The position numbers and the translations under genes were made by a program. A stretch of 64,000 nucleotides of DNA, taken from NCBI GenBank assembly GCA_002077045.2, contig KZ111151.1:899620-963619 (forward strand), given 5' to 3'. Below are positions 1 through 9,364 of the stretch, one piece after another. The DNA comes from Rachicladosporium sp. CCFEE 5018. Its lineage: Eukaryota; Ascomycota; Dothideomycetes; Cladosporiales; Cladosporiaceae. The stretch's first letter is position 1; each line of letters starts with the position of its first letter. The notes under the pieces were generated by a model. The model searched no databases. It had not been told where the DNA came from and saw only the letters and a list, made by a program, of their open reading frames with translations.

Positions 1-93
1 GGACTCATCGAGCAGCTTCATTAGCAGTCTGGTAAAGAGATAGTTGTCTTCCAATTTAGGAGTAGTGAGTGGTATTCCGAACGCCGGAAATGA

Positions 94-1393
94 TCAAGAG
101 CGCAGGAGGGCTCTGGACAGTCTGAGTGGCAAATTGGCGGGCTGGTTGAGGATCCGCTGCGAGGGAGGGGAGTCGAGAAAGGAGTGGCGTTTGTGTTGTA
201 GGGAGAGGTGCATTGTCTTGTAGTAGCGAGTGCTTTCACGTCTTGAGGTTGGGAGAGCGGGTGTTGCTAGACAGACAATCGCTGTCAGCCCAAGATCTCT
301 CTGGATTCTGCACCATGAACGAGGGTGTGGAGGGGAAGCCGGAGAAAGTGAATGACAAGCAGATAGATTGACGAGAGACTTCGAAGTTTGAACAGTGTGA
401 GAAGATAACTTACCCTATCTCCACAACGTCGTCGATGTGGTTGCACATCGCCACAAACAAGTCAAAGAACAACTGCGTGTCACCTTGCTCCATCTCCATC
501 TGCATAGTACCGCTGCGCTTGAACGTCTTGCGACTGCGGATGATGAGAGCAAGGTAATGTGCGCGCAGGCGAGAGTCACTAGCCGGCGTGTTCGCATAAG
601 CATAACGCGCACTACGCAGGATCGTCGCCACGTCAATGCCAGTCTGCAGGCCCTGCTTGCGAAGAGCAAGGCGCTGCAAGTCGGCCAAGCCGAGACGAAG
701 AGCCGTGCAGTAGATGACTGTGTCTCGGAGGAGGTAGTCGCCTACGCCTGGGTGGTAGAGGGTGGCGGAATCGTTGAAGCCCGTGAATTTGGCGGCTCCG
801 GCATCCGTGAGGGGAGAGGTGCTGGCTGCCAGATTGCCTGCAGCGGCTGAGTCGTCCTCAAGCGACCATGTATTGCGCTTCTTGTCGAGCAAGAGGCGCG
901 GATAGTAGTCGCCCTTGTAGAGGTACTCGAGCACGGCGCTGAAGACCTCGGGAAGCTCGTCGGGCAGCTGAACCCGTCGTTGACCGGGTGAAGCGAAGAA
1001 TTGCTCCCTGCAAGCCGAGGCAAGCCACGGCGAGCGAGAGAGCACATCTTCGTGCGCCGCGAACAAACGTTGATCCTTGCCAACAGCGATCGTGACGATA
1101 GCGCTATTGAGCTTAGGCGACGCGCCTCCAATAGAAGGCGATGTCTCGGGTGTCTGGTTGTTCAGAGCGTCGCGCAGGCGCTGCTTAGTGGCATCGTCGC
1201 GGAAGGAACGCTTCGAAATCTTCTTCGCCTTGCCCGCCCTGTCCTTTGACGCTGCAAAGGACCGTTTGAACATCTTGAAGTCGAGTATGTTGGCGTGATT
1301 CTTCGGGGGATGCGGTTTCCAAGCGAGCGATGGCGGGTGTGGTGGGAATGAGCGTGGAGGTGGTGGTGGTGGGTCGATCGACGCGCGTGGCAA
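94..1393 (-). CDS. BTB/POZ domain protein, two exons
   Basis: A BTB/POZ fold is visible at about residues 97-167 (IVTIAVGKDQRLFAAHEDVL, then VQLPDELPEVFSAVLEYLYK), the usual layout of fungal BTB proteins that act as dimerisation or Cul3-adaptor modules. The first exon (414-1393) runs into a good donor, GTAAGT, at 408-413; without splicing it would stop two codons later. An acceptor CAG at 308-310 would join it to 94-307 in phase, giving 397 residues with a basic C-terminus. That second exon is inferred from splice signals and frame only. The N-terminal 40 residues are proline-rich; the methionine at 1273 (MFKRSF) is an equally good start, since the extension looks like leader sequence. No other domain is recognised. 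The partner and target are unknown. Confidence 0.72.
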
Positions 1394-2098
1394 GAAAGTC
1401 CAGGGTGGACTTTGATGGTTGACTGCCGCGGTGACGAGAGAAGAAGAGCACGCGAGGGACAGCGAGTGTTTGTGTATATATGACCTGGCGCACGGTCCAC
1501 CTCAGCCTTGTAATTGTGTAGCGGCCTCACATAAAGCAGGCTGTTACGATTTGGCCCCTGTCAACAGCGAATGCATGGTCTACGTGGGGTTTGGCACGTT
1601 TGAGAAGAAAATCACCGAGTGTTCAGAAGGCGTTTGGCTACAGATACAGTTCTATCTTACTTCGTTTCTCATATCGCGTGTTACACTCGTCATCACGTGC
1701 CCAATGGCTTCCCGTCGCGGCAGAGGCAACAATGACGCCCAACCGTTGCCAAGATCGTGAGTCAGCTTGGGCACTGGGTGCTTGGTCGGCTTCTGGCCCT
1801 GGTTGAATACGGTTGGACGGTTCTGTTATGAAGTGCTGACTGACTCCCGCAACTACCGGCTTCGGCGCAGATCACGTGATGCGTAGCAATCGCAGAGATC
1901 GAGGCATCTTTCTGGTGTGATGTATGGCCTGCGTCAGTCCACGGGACCGTCAAGCAGGACCAGATCAGCTGCGCTGACTGATACTCCCTGGGAGATCCTG
2001 GGTCCAGGGCCATAATATCTGACACAGCCTTGAGAGCTTCGTGGCCAGTTTAGTACTTGGCGTGATGAGCATTCGGGTGCACCTTAGCCTTGATTCGT
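1394..2098. other. Intergenic region upstream of the BTB gene, downstream of Rtf2
   Basis: No convincing gene is seen. Short frames here lack domain signal. The segment holds two CACGTG E-boxes, one in a perfect palindrome ATCACGTGAT (1871-1880) and one at 1694-1699 next to a CCAAT pentamer (1701-1705). These are typical ascomycete promoter words and could serve the minus-strand BTB gene. Confidence 0.4.
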
Positions 2099-2998
2099 TC
2101 ATCTTTTGCCTCCAGCGGCGGGCACACTATACCCCCTCGTCATGAAGTCTGCACTCTTGCCGTGATGAGCCTCTGCGTCACGATTCGAAAAGAGACTGGC
2201 TACATTCTTGTTGTCCAGTCGGCGCTTCTTGGCAACCTCTTGCTCTCGCATAACTTTGGCGGTCAGGGTTGCTGTAGCTGCATTATTGATGCGCGAGTGC
2301 TCGACGGGCTTGGGTTGCGCAGTCTCGTTGGCCGCCTTGATAGCTTCGTCGGGAGCGCCTGATTCGCTGATCGTAGCCTGACTTGGCGTTTCCGGCGACG
2401 CCTCGCGCTTCTTCCTCTTCTTTGACTTCTCCCCGCCTGACGCTTTCTTTAGCGAGTGCGTCAGGCCCTTCTCCTTGAGCGCTTGCCGCCTCGATGCCAG
2501 TCTTGTAATGTCCGCCTCTGCAGTAGACAGGATCGGGATCACATCCTCCGCCGCATACGCCTCATCGCAAGTCACACACCTCTCTCCCGCAACCTCCTTG
2601 ATCGCCACTCCAGAGAATGCATGCCCGCAAGGGACAACATAGGCCGCCTTCGTTCCAGGTCCAAGCTTAGCTCCAGTGACAGGGCACTTCCAACCCCCCT
2701 CCCCATCCTCCTCGAACTTCACCTCCACTACATCTCGCAGCGAAGTGACTACACCATTTGTCCCCTTCTCCGCTTGCCCACCGACCAGTAGCTCCAGTAT
2801 CGTGTCCTTATTATAGAGCCGTCCAGTGGCATCTGCGACCACAGGCGCTGCAAGTCGCTTCCGGGTTATCGGATCATATGTCCAAGCCCAGAGCTGCTGC
2901 TCTTGCTGAGTCTCCTTCAGCTGTGCGGTCGTCGGGTTCTTGGCAGCTTCCTTGACGAGCTCGCGGCGCGTAGGAATAGATCCACCGTCATTTCCCAT
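2099..2998 (-). CDS. rtf2: Rtf2-family RING-type protein (replication termination factor 2)
   Basis: This is a single-exon protein of 299 residues. It opens with the family N-terminus (MGNDGGSIPTRRELVK), followed by the WTYDPITRKRLAAPVVAD box and a degenerate C2HC2 RING-like domain with CPVTG near residue 109, PCGHAFSG near 127 and CVTCDEAY near 145. A Lys-rich nuclear signal (KKRKKR, about 195) and a low-complexity tail follow. In fission yeast Rtf2 stabilises forks paused at RTS1, and in animals it is a replisome factor regulated by proteasome shuttling. The role here is assigned by family. The start is chosen because it matches the conserved N-terminus. The gene is divergent from pantothenate kinase, with 418 bp between the two starts. 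Confidence 0.9.
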   Translation of the reverse strand: MGNDGGSIPTRRELVKEAAKNPTTAQLKETQQEQQLWAWTYDPITRKRLAAPVVADATGRLYNKDTILELLVGGQAEKGTNGVVTSLRDVVEVKFEEDGEGGWKCPVTGAKLGPGTKAAYVVPCGHAFSGVAIKEVAGERCVTCDEAYAAEDVIPILSTAEADITRLASRRQALKEKGLTHSLKKASGGEKSKKRKKREASPETPSQATISESGAPDEAIKAANETAQPKPVEHSRINNAATATLTAKVMREQEVAKKRRLDNKNVASLFSNRDAEAHHGKSADFMTRGYSVPAAGGKR

Positions 2999-3416
2999 CC
3001 CGCCGGTGAAGTGATGTGTATAATCAGTGAGATTATGGCGAGGATAAGTTTTGGCTGATGGTCAAGGTGTTGCGTGATGACAGGTGCAGGGTCCACAGTG
3101 ACTGCCGTTCGAGCTCGGTGGATTTCCTCACATCAGCTTCACATATATCCGAGCTTCATTTCAACGAGCTGCTTATTTTGCATGGCTGATACCTCGAATT
3201 GCTTGATTCTGGGGTAACAGTGCACGCAGGTCGCCCGCTATCTAGTTTCCAAGACATCCGGTCTTGCTCGCGTGGTCAATATCGAGTCGGCCTACCGGAT
3301 TGGGGAAATGCTCGTGCTTTGGTAATATGGTCTGATGTTGAAGAAAGGTGATCAACCCAGTTGTGAAGGGGCTCGAGTATAGATCTGCAGGATCGTGCTC
3401 ACCGAACTCCTCGACC
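2999..3416. promoter_or_regulatory. Divergent promoter region between Rtf2 and pantothenate kinase
   Basis: A 418-bp gap lies between two divergent starts, so it must hold both promoters. A TATA-like ATATAT lies near 3144. No stronger motif stands out. Confidence 0.4.
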
Positions 3417-4862
3417 ATGGATGCGGCAATCGACCGCCCGGAGCGACCCGGCAAACGACGACGAGTATCGAGCTCAGTGGTCGATATGCAATCAGCCATA
3501 GCGCAACCAGGATCAATCAAGATCAACGTTACGGGAGCCTACATCATCGATCACGACTACGACGGAGACGGATCAAGTAGTGGTAGCAGTCCAAGCCACG
3601 ACGCGGACGACCATGAGCAGACTCACCAGCACCACAAGCGTGACATTCGACTCCCAAATCACACTTCAGTCGTTAGTCATGTGGCTGCAGACATTGGCGG
3701 ATCACTGGCCAAGGTGGTCTACTTCTCGCGGGAGAATGGTGATGCTGCTTCTGGAGGTCGATTGCACTTTCTGTCGTTCGAGACGGAGAAGATCGACGAC
3801 TGCATCGAGTATCTGCGATGGCTGCAGTCGAAACACAAAGCCACGAACGATCTCAACGGGACCAATGGGATCAATGGAACTCTGAAGCCTGAGCCCAAGC
3901 TTTCGGTCTTTGCCACTGGAGGCGGCGCCTACAAGTTTTACGACTTGATCAAATCCCGACTTGGCGTTGATTTGAGCCGGGAAGACGAGATGGAGTGTCT
4001 GATCCGCGGTCTCGACTTCTTCATCACTGAGATTCCGGATGAAGTGTTCACGTATCACGATGAAGACCAGGAAAACGTGATGCACTACCAGCCCGCACGA
4101 TCGGATGTGTACCCTTACCTGCTTGTCAACATCGGAAGTGGCGTGAGTATGGTCAAGGTGGAGGGCCCATCAAAGTATCAGCGGATTGGCGGAACCTCAC
4201 TCGGTGGCGGGACCTTATGGGGGATCCTTTCACTTTTGACAGGAGTGACATCGTTCGATGACATGCTTGCCTTGGCCGACAAAGGCGACAATAGTGCTGT
4301 CGACTTACTGGTCGGCGACATTTATGGCGAGGGAACAGGCTACGAAAAGATTGGCCTTAGCGAACGCACCATCGCTAGTAGTTTCGGCAAGGTGCTGAAG
4401 CGGAAGCGAGAAGCTGAGCGCACGGCTGAGGACGGAGGGACCTGGGTGAATAAGGGTGGCTATGGCAAGAAGCCACCGGTGCCCGAGACAAATGGATCGA
4501 TCCACGGCGATACCACCATGCCGGCCGCGACAATCACAGGCGATAGCGGGCGCATGTTCAAGCCCGAAGATATATCACGGAGTCTGCTTTACGCAATCAG
4601 TAACAACATCGGCCAGATCGCCTACTTGCAATCGGAGAAGCACAACTTACAGCGCATATACTTCGGCGGCTCATTCATTCGCGGACATCAGCAGACTATA
4701 CATACCCTGTCGTACGCTATCAAGTTCTGGAGTAAGGGAAGTAAGCAAGCGTTCTTCTTGAGGCACGAGGGCTACTTGGGTGCCGTTGGGGCGTTCTTGC
4801 GAAGGAGACCAGAGGGGTGGGGAAGGCGGGGAAGTGTGGTCGAAGAGGAGGTGATCAAGTGA
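3417..4862 (+). CDS. Pantothenate kinase (eukaryotic type II, Fumble family)
   Basis: Catalyses ATP-dependent phosphorylation of pantothenate, the first and usually rate-limiting step of CoA synthesis. With the start at 3417 (context GACCATGG) the protein has 481 residues. The frame is open back to 3348, so a 23-residue longer form is possible. Hallmarks are the acetate/sugar-kinase phosphate loop ADIGGSLAKVVYFS at residues 91-104, the central NIGSGVSMVKVEG segment, the GGTSLGGGTLWG adenosine loop, and FGGSFIRG near the C-terminus. An N-terminal extension of about 90 residues is Ser/His/Asp-rich and probably disordered, and an insert near 330-370 is low complexity; both are common in fungal PanKs. 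No intron is needed. Confidence 0.93.
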   Translation: MDAAIDRPERPGKRRRVSSSVVDMQSAIAQPGSIKINVTGAYIIDHDYDGDGSSSGSSPSHDADDHEQTHQHHKRDIRLPNHTSVVSHVAADIGGSLAKVVYFSRENGDAASGGRLHFLSFETEKIDDCIEYLRWLQSKHKATNDLNGTNGINGTLKPEPKLSVFATGGGAYKFYDLIKSRLGVDLSREDEMECLIRGLDFFITEIPDEVFTYHDEDQENVMHYQPARSDVYPYLLVNIGSGVSMVKVEGPSKYQRIGGTSLGGGTLWGILSLLTGVTSFDDMLALADKGDNSAVDLLVGDIYGEGTGYEKIGLSERTIASSFGKVLKRKREAERTAEDGGTWVNKGGYGKKPPVPETNGSIHGDTTMPAATITGDSGRMFKPEDISRSLLYAISNNIGQIAYLQSEKHNLQRIYFGGSFIRGHQQTIHTLSYAIKFWSKGSKQAFFLRHEGYLGAVGAFLRRRPEGWGRRGSVVEEEVIK

Positions 4863-5294
4863 ACAGACTGGGAGCAGCCGACTCGCCGTATCTATCACAT
4901 CTCGTGCATTCGGATCTTTCGAGAGCCGAATGCCATCAACATCACCAATGTAATTGGGTACCGACACTCTGACGCTAGCATTGGGCGCAGGGCTCGGACC
5001 TCGTGCAGAGCCGGCCTTCCGTCGAGCTTTGCTTGTTCAACATGAACTTGAACAAGGCCATTCGATGATCGCAGCTTCGCCGTAGTTCAGCATGTCAGCT
5101 AGAGGAACGACCATGATACGCTTGTGGGCTAGCGCGATGTCGAAATCACTGCGATAGGCATGTGGATCTAGCTTACAATAGCATTGAGTCCGCACTTGCG
5201 AGCTAAGCAGCTACACCATGCGTCACTGTAACTCACCTAAGCAAGCATGGTATCAACAATTTGGCAGCGTTGATCTCTCATCAGTCCATGTCAA
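4863..5294. other. Intergenic, no feature recognised
   Basis: This is the 3' flank of the pantothenate kinase and the promoter side of the hydrolase at 5295. No open frame with domain signal and no RNA gene is seen. Confidence 0.4.
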
Positions 5295-6455
5295 TTGACC
5301 GTACACATTGAAAACGATAATATAGACCCCACTGTCATGGCGAACGAGTACCTTGCGGTCCCTCGAGAGGCACCGGACTTACAGATACCACAGTCTGAAG
5401 TTGCTGTCAAGGTATCGTGCATCGATAGCACGACTCGAGTGAAGCTTCCAATGGGCCCCTTCCTTCAGCCAGGCTACACTGGAAAAGAATTTCTCACGGG
5501 TCCTGCTTTCTCGTTCCTCATCGAGCACCCTTCCGGGAAGATGATCCTCTTCGACCTCGCAGTTCGCCACGACTGGCAGCGCTTGCCCTCGTACCCTCAA
5601 TGGCGGAAGCTAGGCTGGGGCATCTACGTCGAGAAAGACGTATCCACCATACTGTCAGACCATGGTGTCGCCGTTGACGATGGTGCAATTGACGCGATCA
5701 TCTGGAGTCACCACCACTGGGACCACACCGGTGACCCGAGCCTTTTTCCCTCATCGACCGAGCTAGTCGTCGGTCCCGGCTTCAAGGTAGCTCACATGCC
5801 GCCTTCGAACCCAGGCTCGACGCTGATGCCAACAGACTACGAAGGCCGTGAAGTGCGTGAGATCGACTTCACCGCAAAGCTGTTCAAAATCGGCCGCTTC
5901 AATGCGTTCGACTACTTCGGCGATGGAAGCTTCTATCTTCTCGACACGCCAGGTCACACCATAGGCCACATTTGTGGATTTGCGCGGACGACAACTTCGC
6001 CACAGACCTTCGTGTTCATGGGCGGCGACGCATCACATCATGGTGGCGAGTTCAGACCGACGGAGTATCTACCTATACCGAAGGAGCTAAACCCATCGCC
6101 CTTCAAGCGTCGCGCGCCGATGTGTCCCGGGCATCTGTTGGAGGAGATTCATCCGCATAACATCTCAACGAAGCCGTTCTACTACGTGACTGAAAGCTTC
6201 GCGCACGATAAGAAGGTTGCAGACTGGACGATCGACGGCCTTGGCGAGTTCGATTGCAATGATAAAGTACTATTGCTTACTGCGCACGACGATAGCATTG
6301 TCGATCCAGCGCAAATCGACTTTTACCCGAACGCGCTGAACGACTGGTATGAGAAAGGCACAGCAATGAAAGTGAAGTGGATGTTTCTCGGGGACTTCGA
6401 GGGTGCTGTAGACGCAAAGGAGAAGGGCGAGGCAGCATTCGTGTGGGCGAAGTGA
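5295..6455 (+). CDS. Metallo-beta-lactamase-fold hydrolase, AHL-lactonase-like
   Basis: A single-exon protein of 386 residues. It has the zinc-binding HxHxDH motif as SHHHWDHTGD (His139, His141, Asp143, His144), a second ligand region DTPGHTIGH near 219-227 and a third, MGGDASHHGG, near 241-250. This is the arrangement of the quorum-quenching lactonase/glyoxalase II clade. Fungal members of this size are mostly uncharacterised; lactone hydrolysis is inference. Met15 (5337) is an alternative start. The last third of the gene (from 6162) is where the duplicated block begins. The second copy at 46292 differs at the end: here the stop is TGA directly after WAK, there it is TGG and two residues are added. 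Confidence 0.88.
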   Translation: MTVHIENDNIDPTVMANEYLAVPREAPDLQIPQSEVAVKVSCIDSTTRVKLPMGPFLQPGYTGKEFLTGPAFSFLIEHPSGKMILFDLAVRHDWQRLPSYPQWRKLGWGIYVEKDVSTILSDHGVAVDDGAIDAIIWSHHHWDHTGDPSLFPSSTELVVGPGFKVAHMPPSNPGSTLMPTDYEGREVREIDFTAKLFKIGRFNAFDYFGDGSFYLLDTPGHTIGHICGFARTTTSPQTFVFMGGDASHHGGEFRPTEYLPIPKELNPSPFKRRAPMCPGHLLEEIHPHNISTKPFYYVTESFAHDKKVADWTIDGLGEFDCNDKVLLLTAHDDSIVDPAQIDFYPNALNDWYEKGTAMKVKWMFLGDFEGAVDAKEKGEAAFVWAK

Positions 6456-6737
6456 CAGTAGAGAGGGCGTGTGATCGTGTTCAAAGCGAACGCGAATAAT
6501 ATTCAGACTTGATGCCCAGTGCACAGAACAGACTTCGAGATCACGAGCCACCGCGTCTTGGTCGCGATGGTCGACGATTCGATCGACGATGACGTCGACG
6601 TCGATCAACATCGCGTTGGCGTTGAGATGACTTGTCGCGCCGTCCTGGGGAGTTCTTTCTCGCCTTTTGATACTCTACGTATGCAGTGAATCGCAGGAAC
6701 CGACTTCTGCAGATTCGGGACTTCGCTAGGTAATACG

Positions 6738-8169
6738 CCGTCGAGATACAAACGTGCACGCACTCGCCCGAGTGAGAACAGTGGTAGTGAGCCTGCTAGT
6801 AGAGCATCGCGCGGAAGTGATGGCAGTCATGCTGCCACTGAAGCACATGAGCATGATCGCGAGGACAGTGAAGTCTCGAGTAGTAACAGGAAGGCAAGAA
6901 GGTCAGACGCTTCACCCAGTGCGAATATGAGATGCTTATAGAGCGTGTAGGCCACTCAAGAGCCAGATCCACCTGATGATTTGTACATTTGCATCGAGCC
7001 CATGCCGTAGGGCAAGGACTCGGATGACGAGTGGGAAGACGAAGATGACCACGACGCCGACGACGATCAGAATAGCGATTACAGCATCCAGGACGCTGAG
7101 CCTGGTGCAGCCGATACAGCCGATACACCCCAGTCAAGCGATAGGGACTCGACCAAAAGTTCAACGAAGGCCAAAGTCAAGATGTTCAAGAAGCCCGCAT
7201 CAGATCACCCAGGATGGACGTCGACCACCATGTGGCAGAGCTGGAAGATCTGCTGCGAATTCGTGGATCGTGCAGACTACTGCAATCCTGACTTGTTCGG
7301 CATGTACATCTACAATGATGGTGGGCGTGGGGTCTGAGCGACCTGATCGAGAATCTGGTAACGATCTTGTTCAGATCCGCCTTGAGTTCCAATGCTGATG
7401 TAAATAGATCGTCGACTTCAACAAAGAGTGGCGCAGGAAGCGGCCAAATCTGAAGATCATGTGGGCTATCATGGCCGGAATGATGCATTGGCTACGACTA
7501 CAGCGGGATGATTGGACCTGTAAGTAATGTAAATCCCGTTGGTAAGCTTTGGATGACCGTGACCAGACGATGACGATGGCGAAGGCACCGCCAAGCCTGT
7601 CGAGCTTGTGGGTTGTGCGTTCCTGACCGCGTTAAACGAGATCGATCGCCGCGCAGAGCTGAAGCCAGACTCGGAGTTTCGTGACTTGACCCTAGTCATG
7701 GCCATCTTTGTCGACTGGGCGAAGTACCAAGACAACGTGCTCGAGATGGGGAAAGACCCCGGGTGGTGGCAGACTGCTGTAGCGTACGCGAAGCAGAAGT
7801 CTATCGACTTAAGTACTGCCCCGTTTCCAGGCGCAGCAAAACTGATGGCGGGGCTCGAGGACGAAGACATTGAGCCGCTCGAAGGCGACGCCAAGGTCGA
7901 TAGATGGGAGTGGAAGGCCAAGGTATGTCAATCAAGTCCAAGACGGACGAACAAGGCACCTACACTGACGCCTGCTGCAGTTCAAGGAGTTCGAATCGCA
8001 TCATGGCAAATGCTATGGTCGCGGCGACAAGCCAAAGCTCGGCGGCACCCAACACGACATTACCAAGATGTCGCGGAGCGAGCGGGCGTCGTATGCGTTC
8101 GATCACAGGGATCCGCTAGCGCATCTGCCGCCGAAGGACATCAAGGCCGGTGGTCTGGTGTTAAGATGA
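6738..8169 (+). pseudogene. W-rich hypothetical gene, copy A, damaged first exon
   Basis: Parsed by comparison with the copy at 46866. The position equal to that copy's start codon reads ACG here. One base of a GGG run before the first donor is missing and the donor itself reads GTCAGA, so exon 1 is out of frame. The later exons look sound: about 6970-7320 (acidic Asp/Glu/Ser stretch, then a W/M-rich part), 7408-7519, 7567-7922 and 7981-8169, with donor GTAAGT at 7520, acceptor CAG at 7564-7566, donor GTATGT at 7923 and acceptor CAG at 7978-7980, all in phase. The core includes VELVGCAFLTALNEIDRRAE and PGWWQTAVAYAKQ. The junction between exons 2 and 3 is not resolved. I recognise no family. 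A rescued start from a downstream methionine cannot be excluded. Confidence 0.55.
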
Positions 8170-8348
8170 GCCAGTCGCTGTCCTCTGGCCCCGATGTATG
8201 CTGGTCTGATGATCGATCATCGTCGTGTGCATATAGTCGCATTTGTGTACAACAGTCCCCATATCGTCGCAGGATCGCTCGTCCGTCCGTTGCCCCATTG
8301 CACAACCACATGTGCGTGTACCTTCGAAAGTGGCTCATTTCACTGCCC

Positions 8349-8918
8349 TCATTTCGGCGCAAAGAACACCTCCCGATAATACCTCGCCTCCGCAATACTC
8401 TCCTCAATATCCCTCCTCGCCTCATGCGCGCCTTCCTTCCGCGGGCTCCCCTTCAGCACCTCCACACTAGCCCACCGCTTCGCAGCCTCCTTGATAGCGC
8501 TCACATCAAAGATTCTGTGATGCAGCCAACTCACCACAGGCTTCCAAGGCTCCTTTGCCAGGAATCTTTGATCTGCGTGCACTGTATTGCCAGCCAGTAG
8601 AGCTCGTCTCCGATCCGGGACGTGGGTTTGGATGTATGCTAGCAATTCTTTGGCGGCTTGCACTGGGGTGACGGTGGAGTCTAGGCAGGCTTGCGTGAGG
8701 CCGCTATCGCCGTGGTGGGAAGTGCACCATTCGCCCATTGTGTCTAGTTGTTCGCGAGAGTGGTGTATGACTGTTTCGTAGCCTGCGTCGTCGAGGGGTT
8801 TGAGCTCGTAGTCTGTGATGATGCAGCAGAGGGACATGATCGTGTCTTTCTCGGTGTCTAAACCGGTCATCTCGCAGTCGATCCAGACCAATGGCTGAGT
8901 GGAGCGAGATTCGGGCAT
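8349..8918 (-). CDS. Oligoribonuclease (REXO2/Orn-type DEDDh 3'-5' exonuclease), copy A
   Basis: Degrades very short RNA oligonucleotides to mononucleotides, in mitochondria and/or cytosol in eukaryotes. With the start at 8918 the protein has 189 residues, normal for the family. DEDDh residues are visible: WIDCEMTGLD (Asp14, Glu16) as Exo I, HADQRFLAKE as Exo II, and a C-terminal AHEARRDIEESIAEARYY segment with the catalytic His and last Asp. The frame stays open upstream to 9077, but the extension shares nothing with the one in copy B, whereas both copies agree from MPESRS. That supports the start used here, though a mitochondrial presequence in an upstream exon remains possible. Confidence 0.92.
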   Translation of the reverse strand: MPESRSTQPLVWIDCEMTGLDTEKDTIMSLCCIITDYELKPLDDAGYETVIHHSREQLDTMGEWCTSHHGDSGLTQACLDSTVTPVQAAKELLAYIQTHVPDRRRALLAGNTVHADQRFLAKEPWKPVVSWLHHRIFDVSAIKEAAKRWASVEVLKGSPRKEGAHEARRDIEESIAEARYYREVFFAPK

Positions 8919-9364
8919 GGTGGCGATATGGAATGTGGCGTGAGTTGGCAGATGCGTGTAGTTCCGAGCATAATCTACAAACGAAGAGTATGCGGATGCC
9001 AAGCCATATGTACGGAGTGGGCTCCGCGCATTGACGAGATGGTCAAACAAACTACATGTGATACAACATGTACGCACTAGAGATTAGCGAGAAGGAACGA
9101 TAGTGCTACCGACGCAGCTGCACTAGCAGTAGCGTCGAGGTCTTGTATCATCACAAGGCTCAAGTCATGTGTACACCAAGTAGGAAGTCCCATGTCTCCT
9201 CTGAGATGACTGTGATGCACCACCTACCCTGAGTGCTCTGGTTATTGCATACGAAGACTCCCAGGTCTCGAACCAACGAACGTCCCAGCAACCTCAATGT
9301 GCACCCCCGCCTACCATCCATGATCATCCCACCAGAAATAGAAACATCCCGTTCCAAGCCTCCG
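8919..9364. other. Intergenic, promoter side of oligoribonuclease
   Basis: No gene is recognised. The segment is poorly conserved against its counterpart (49052-49415), unlike the coding regions on both sides, which marks it as non-coding. Confidence 0.4.

Noticed and set aside
437..850. Plus-strand open frame of 137 codons over the BTB gene
   Set aside because: Antisense shadow of a coding exon; no domain or start context.
7975..8000. GTTCGAATC word like a tRNA T-arm
   Set aside because: It is part of a coding exon (FKEFESHHG) and no acceptor stem or anticodon arm can be formed around it.
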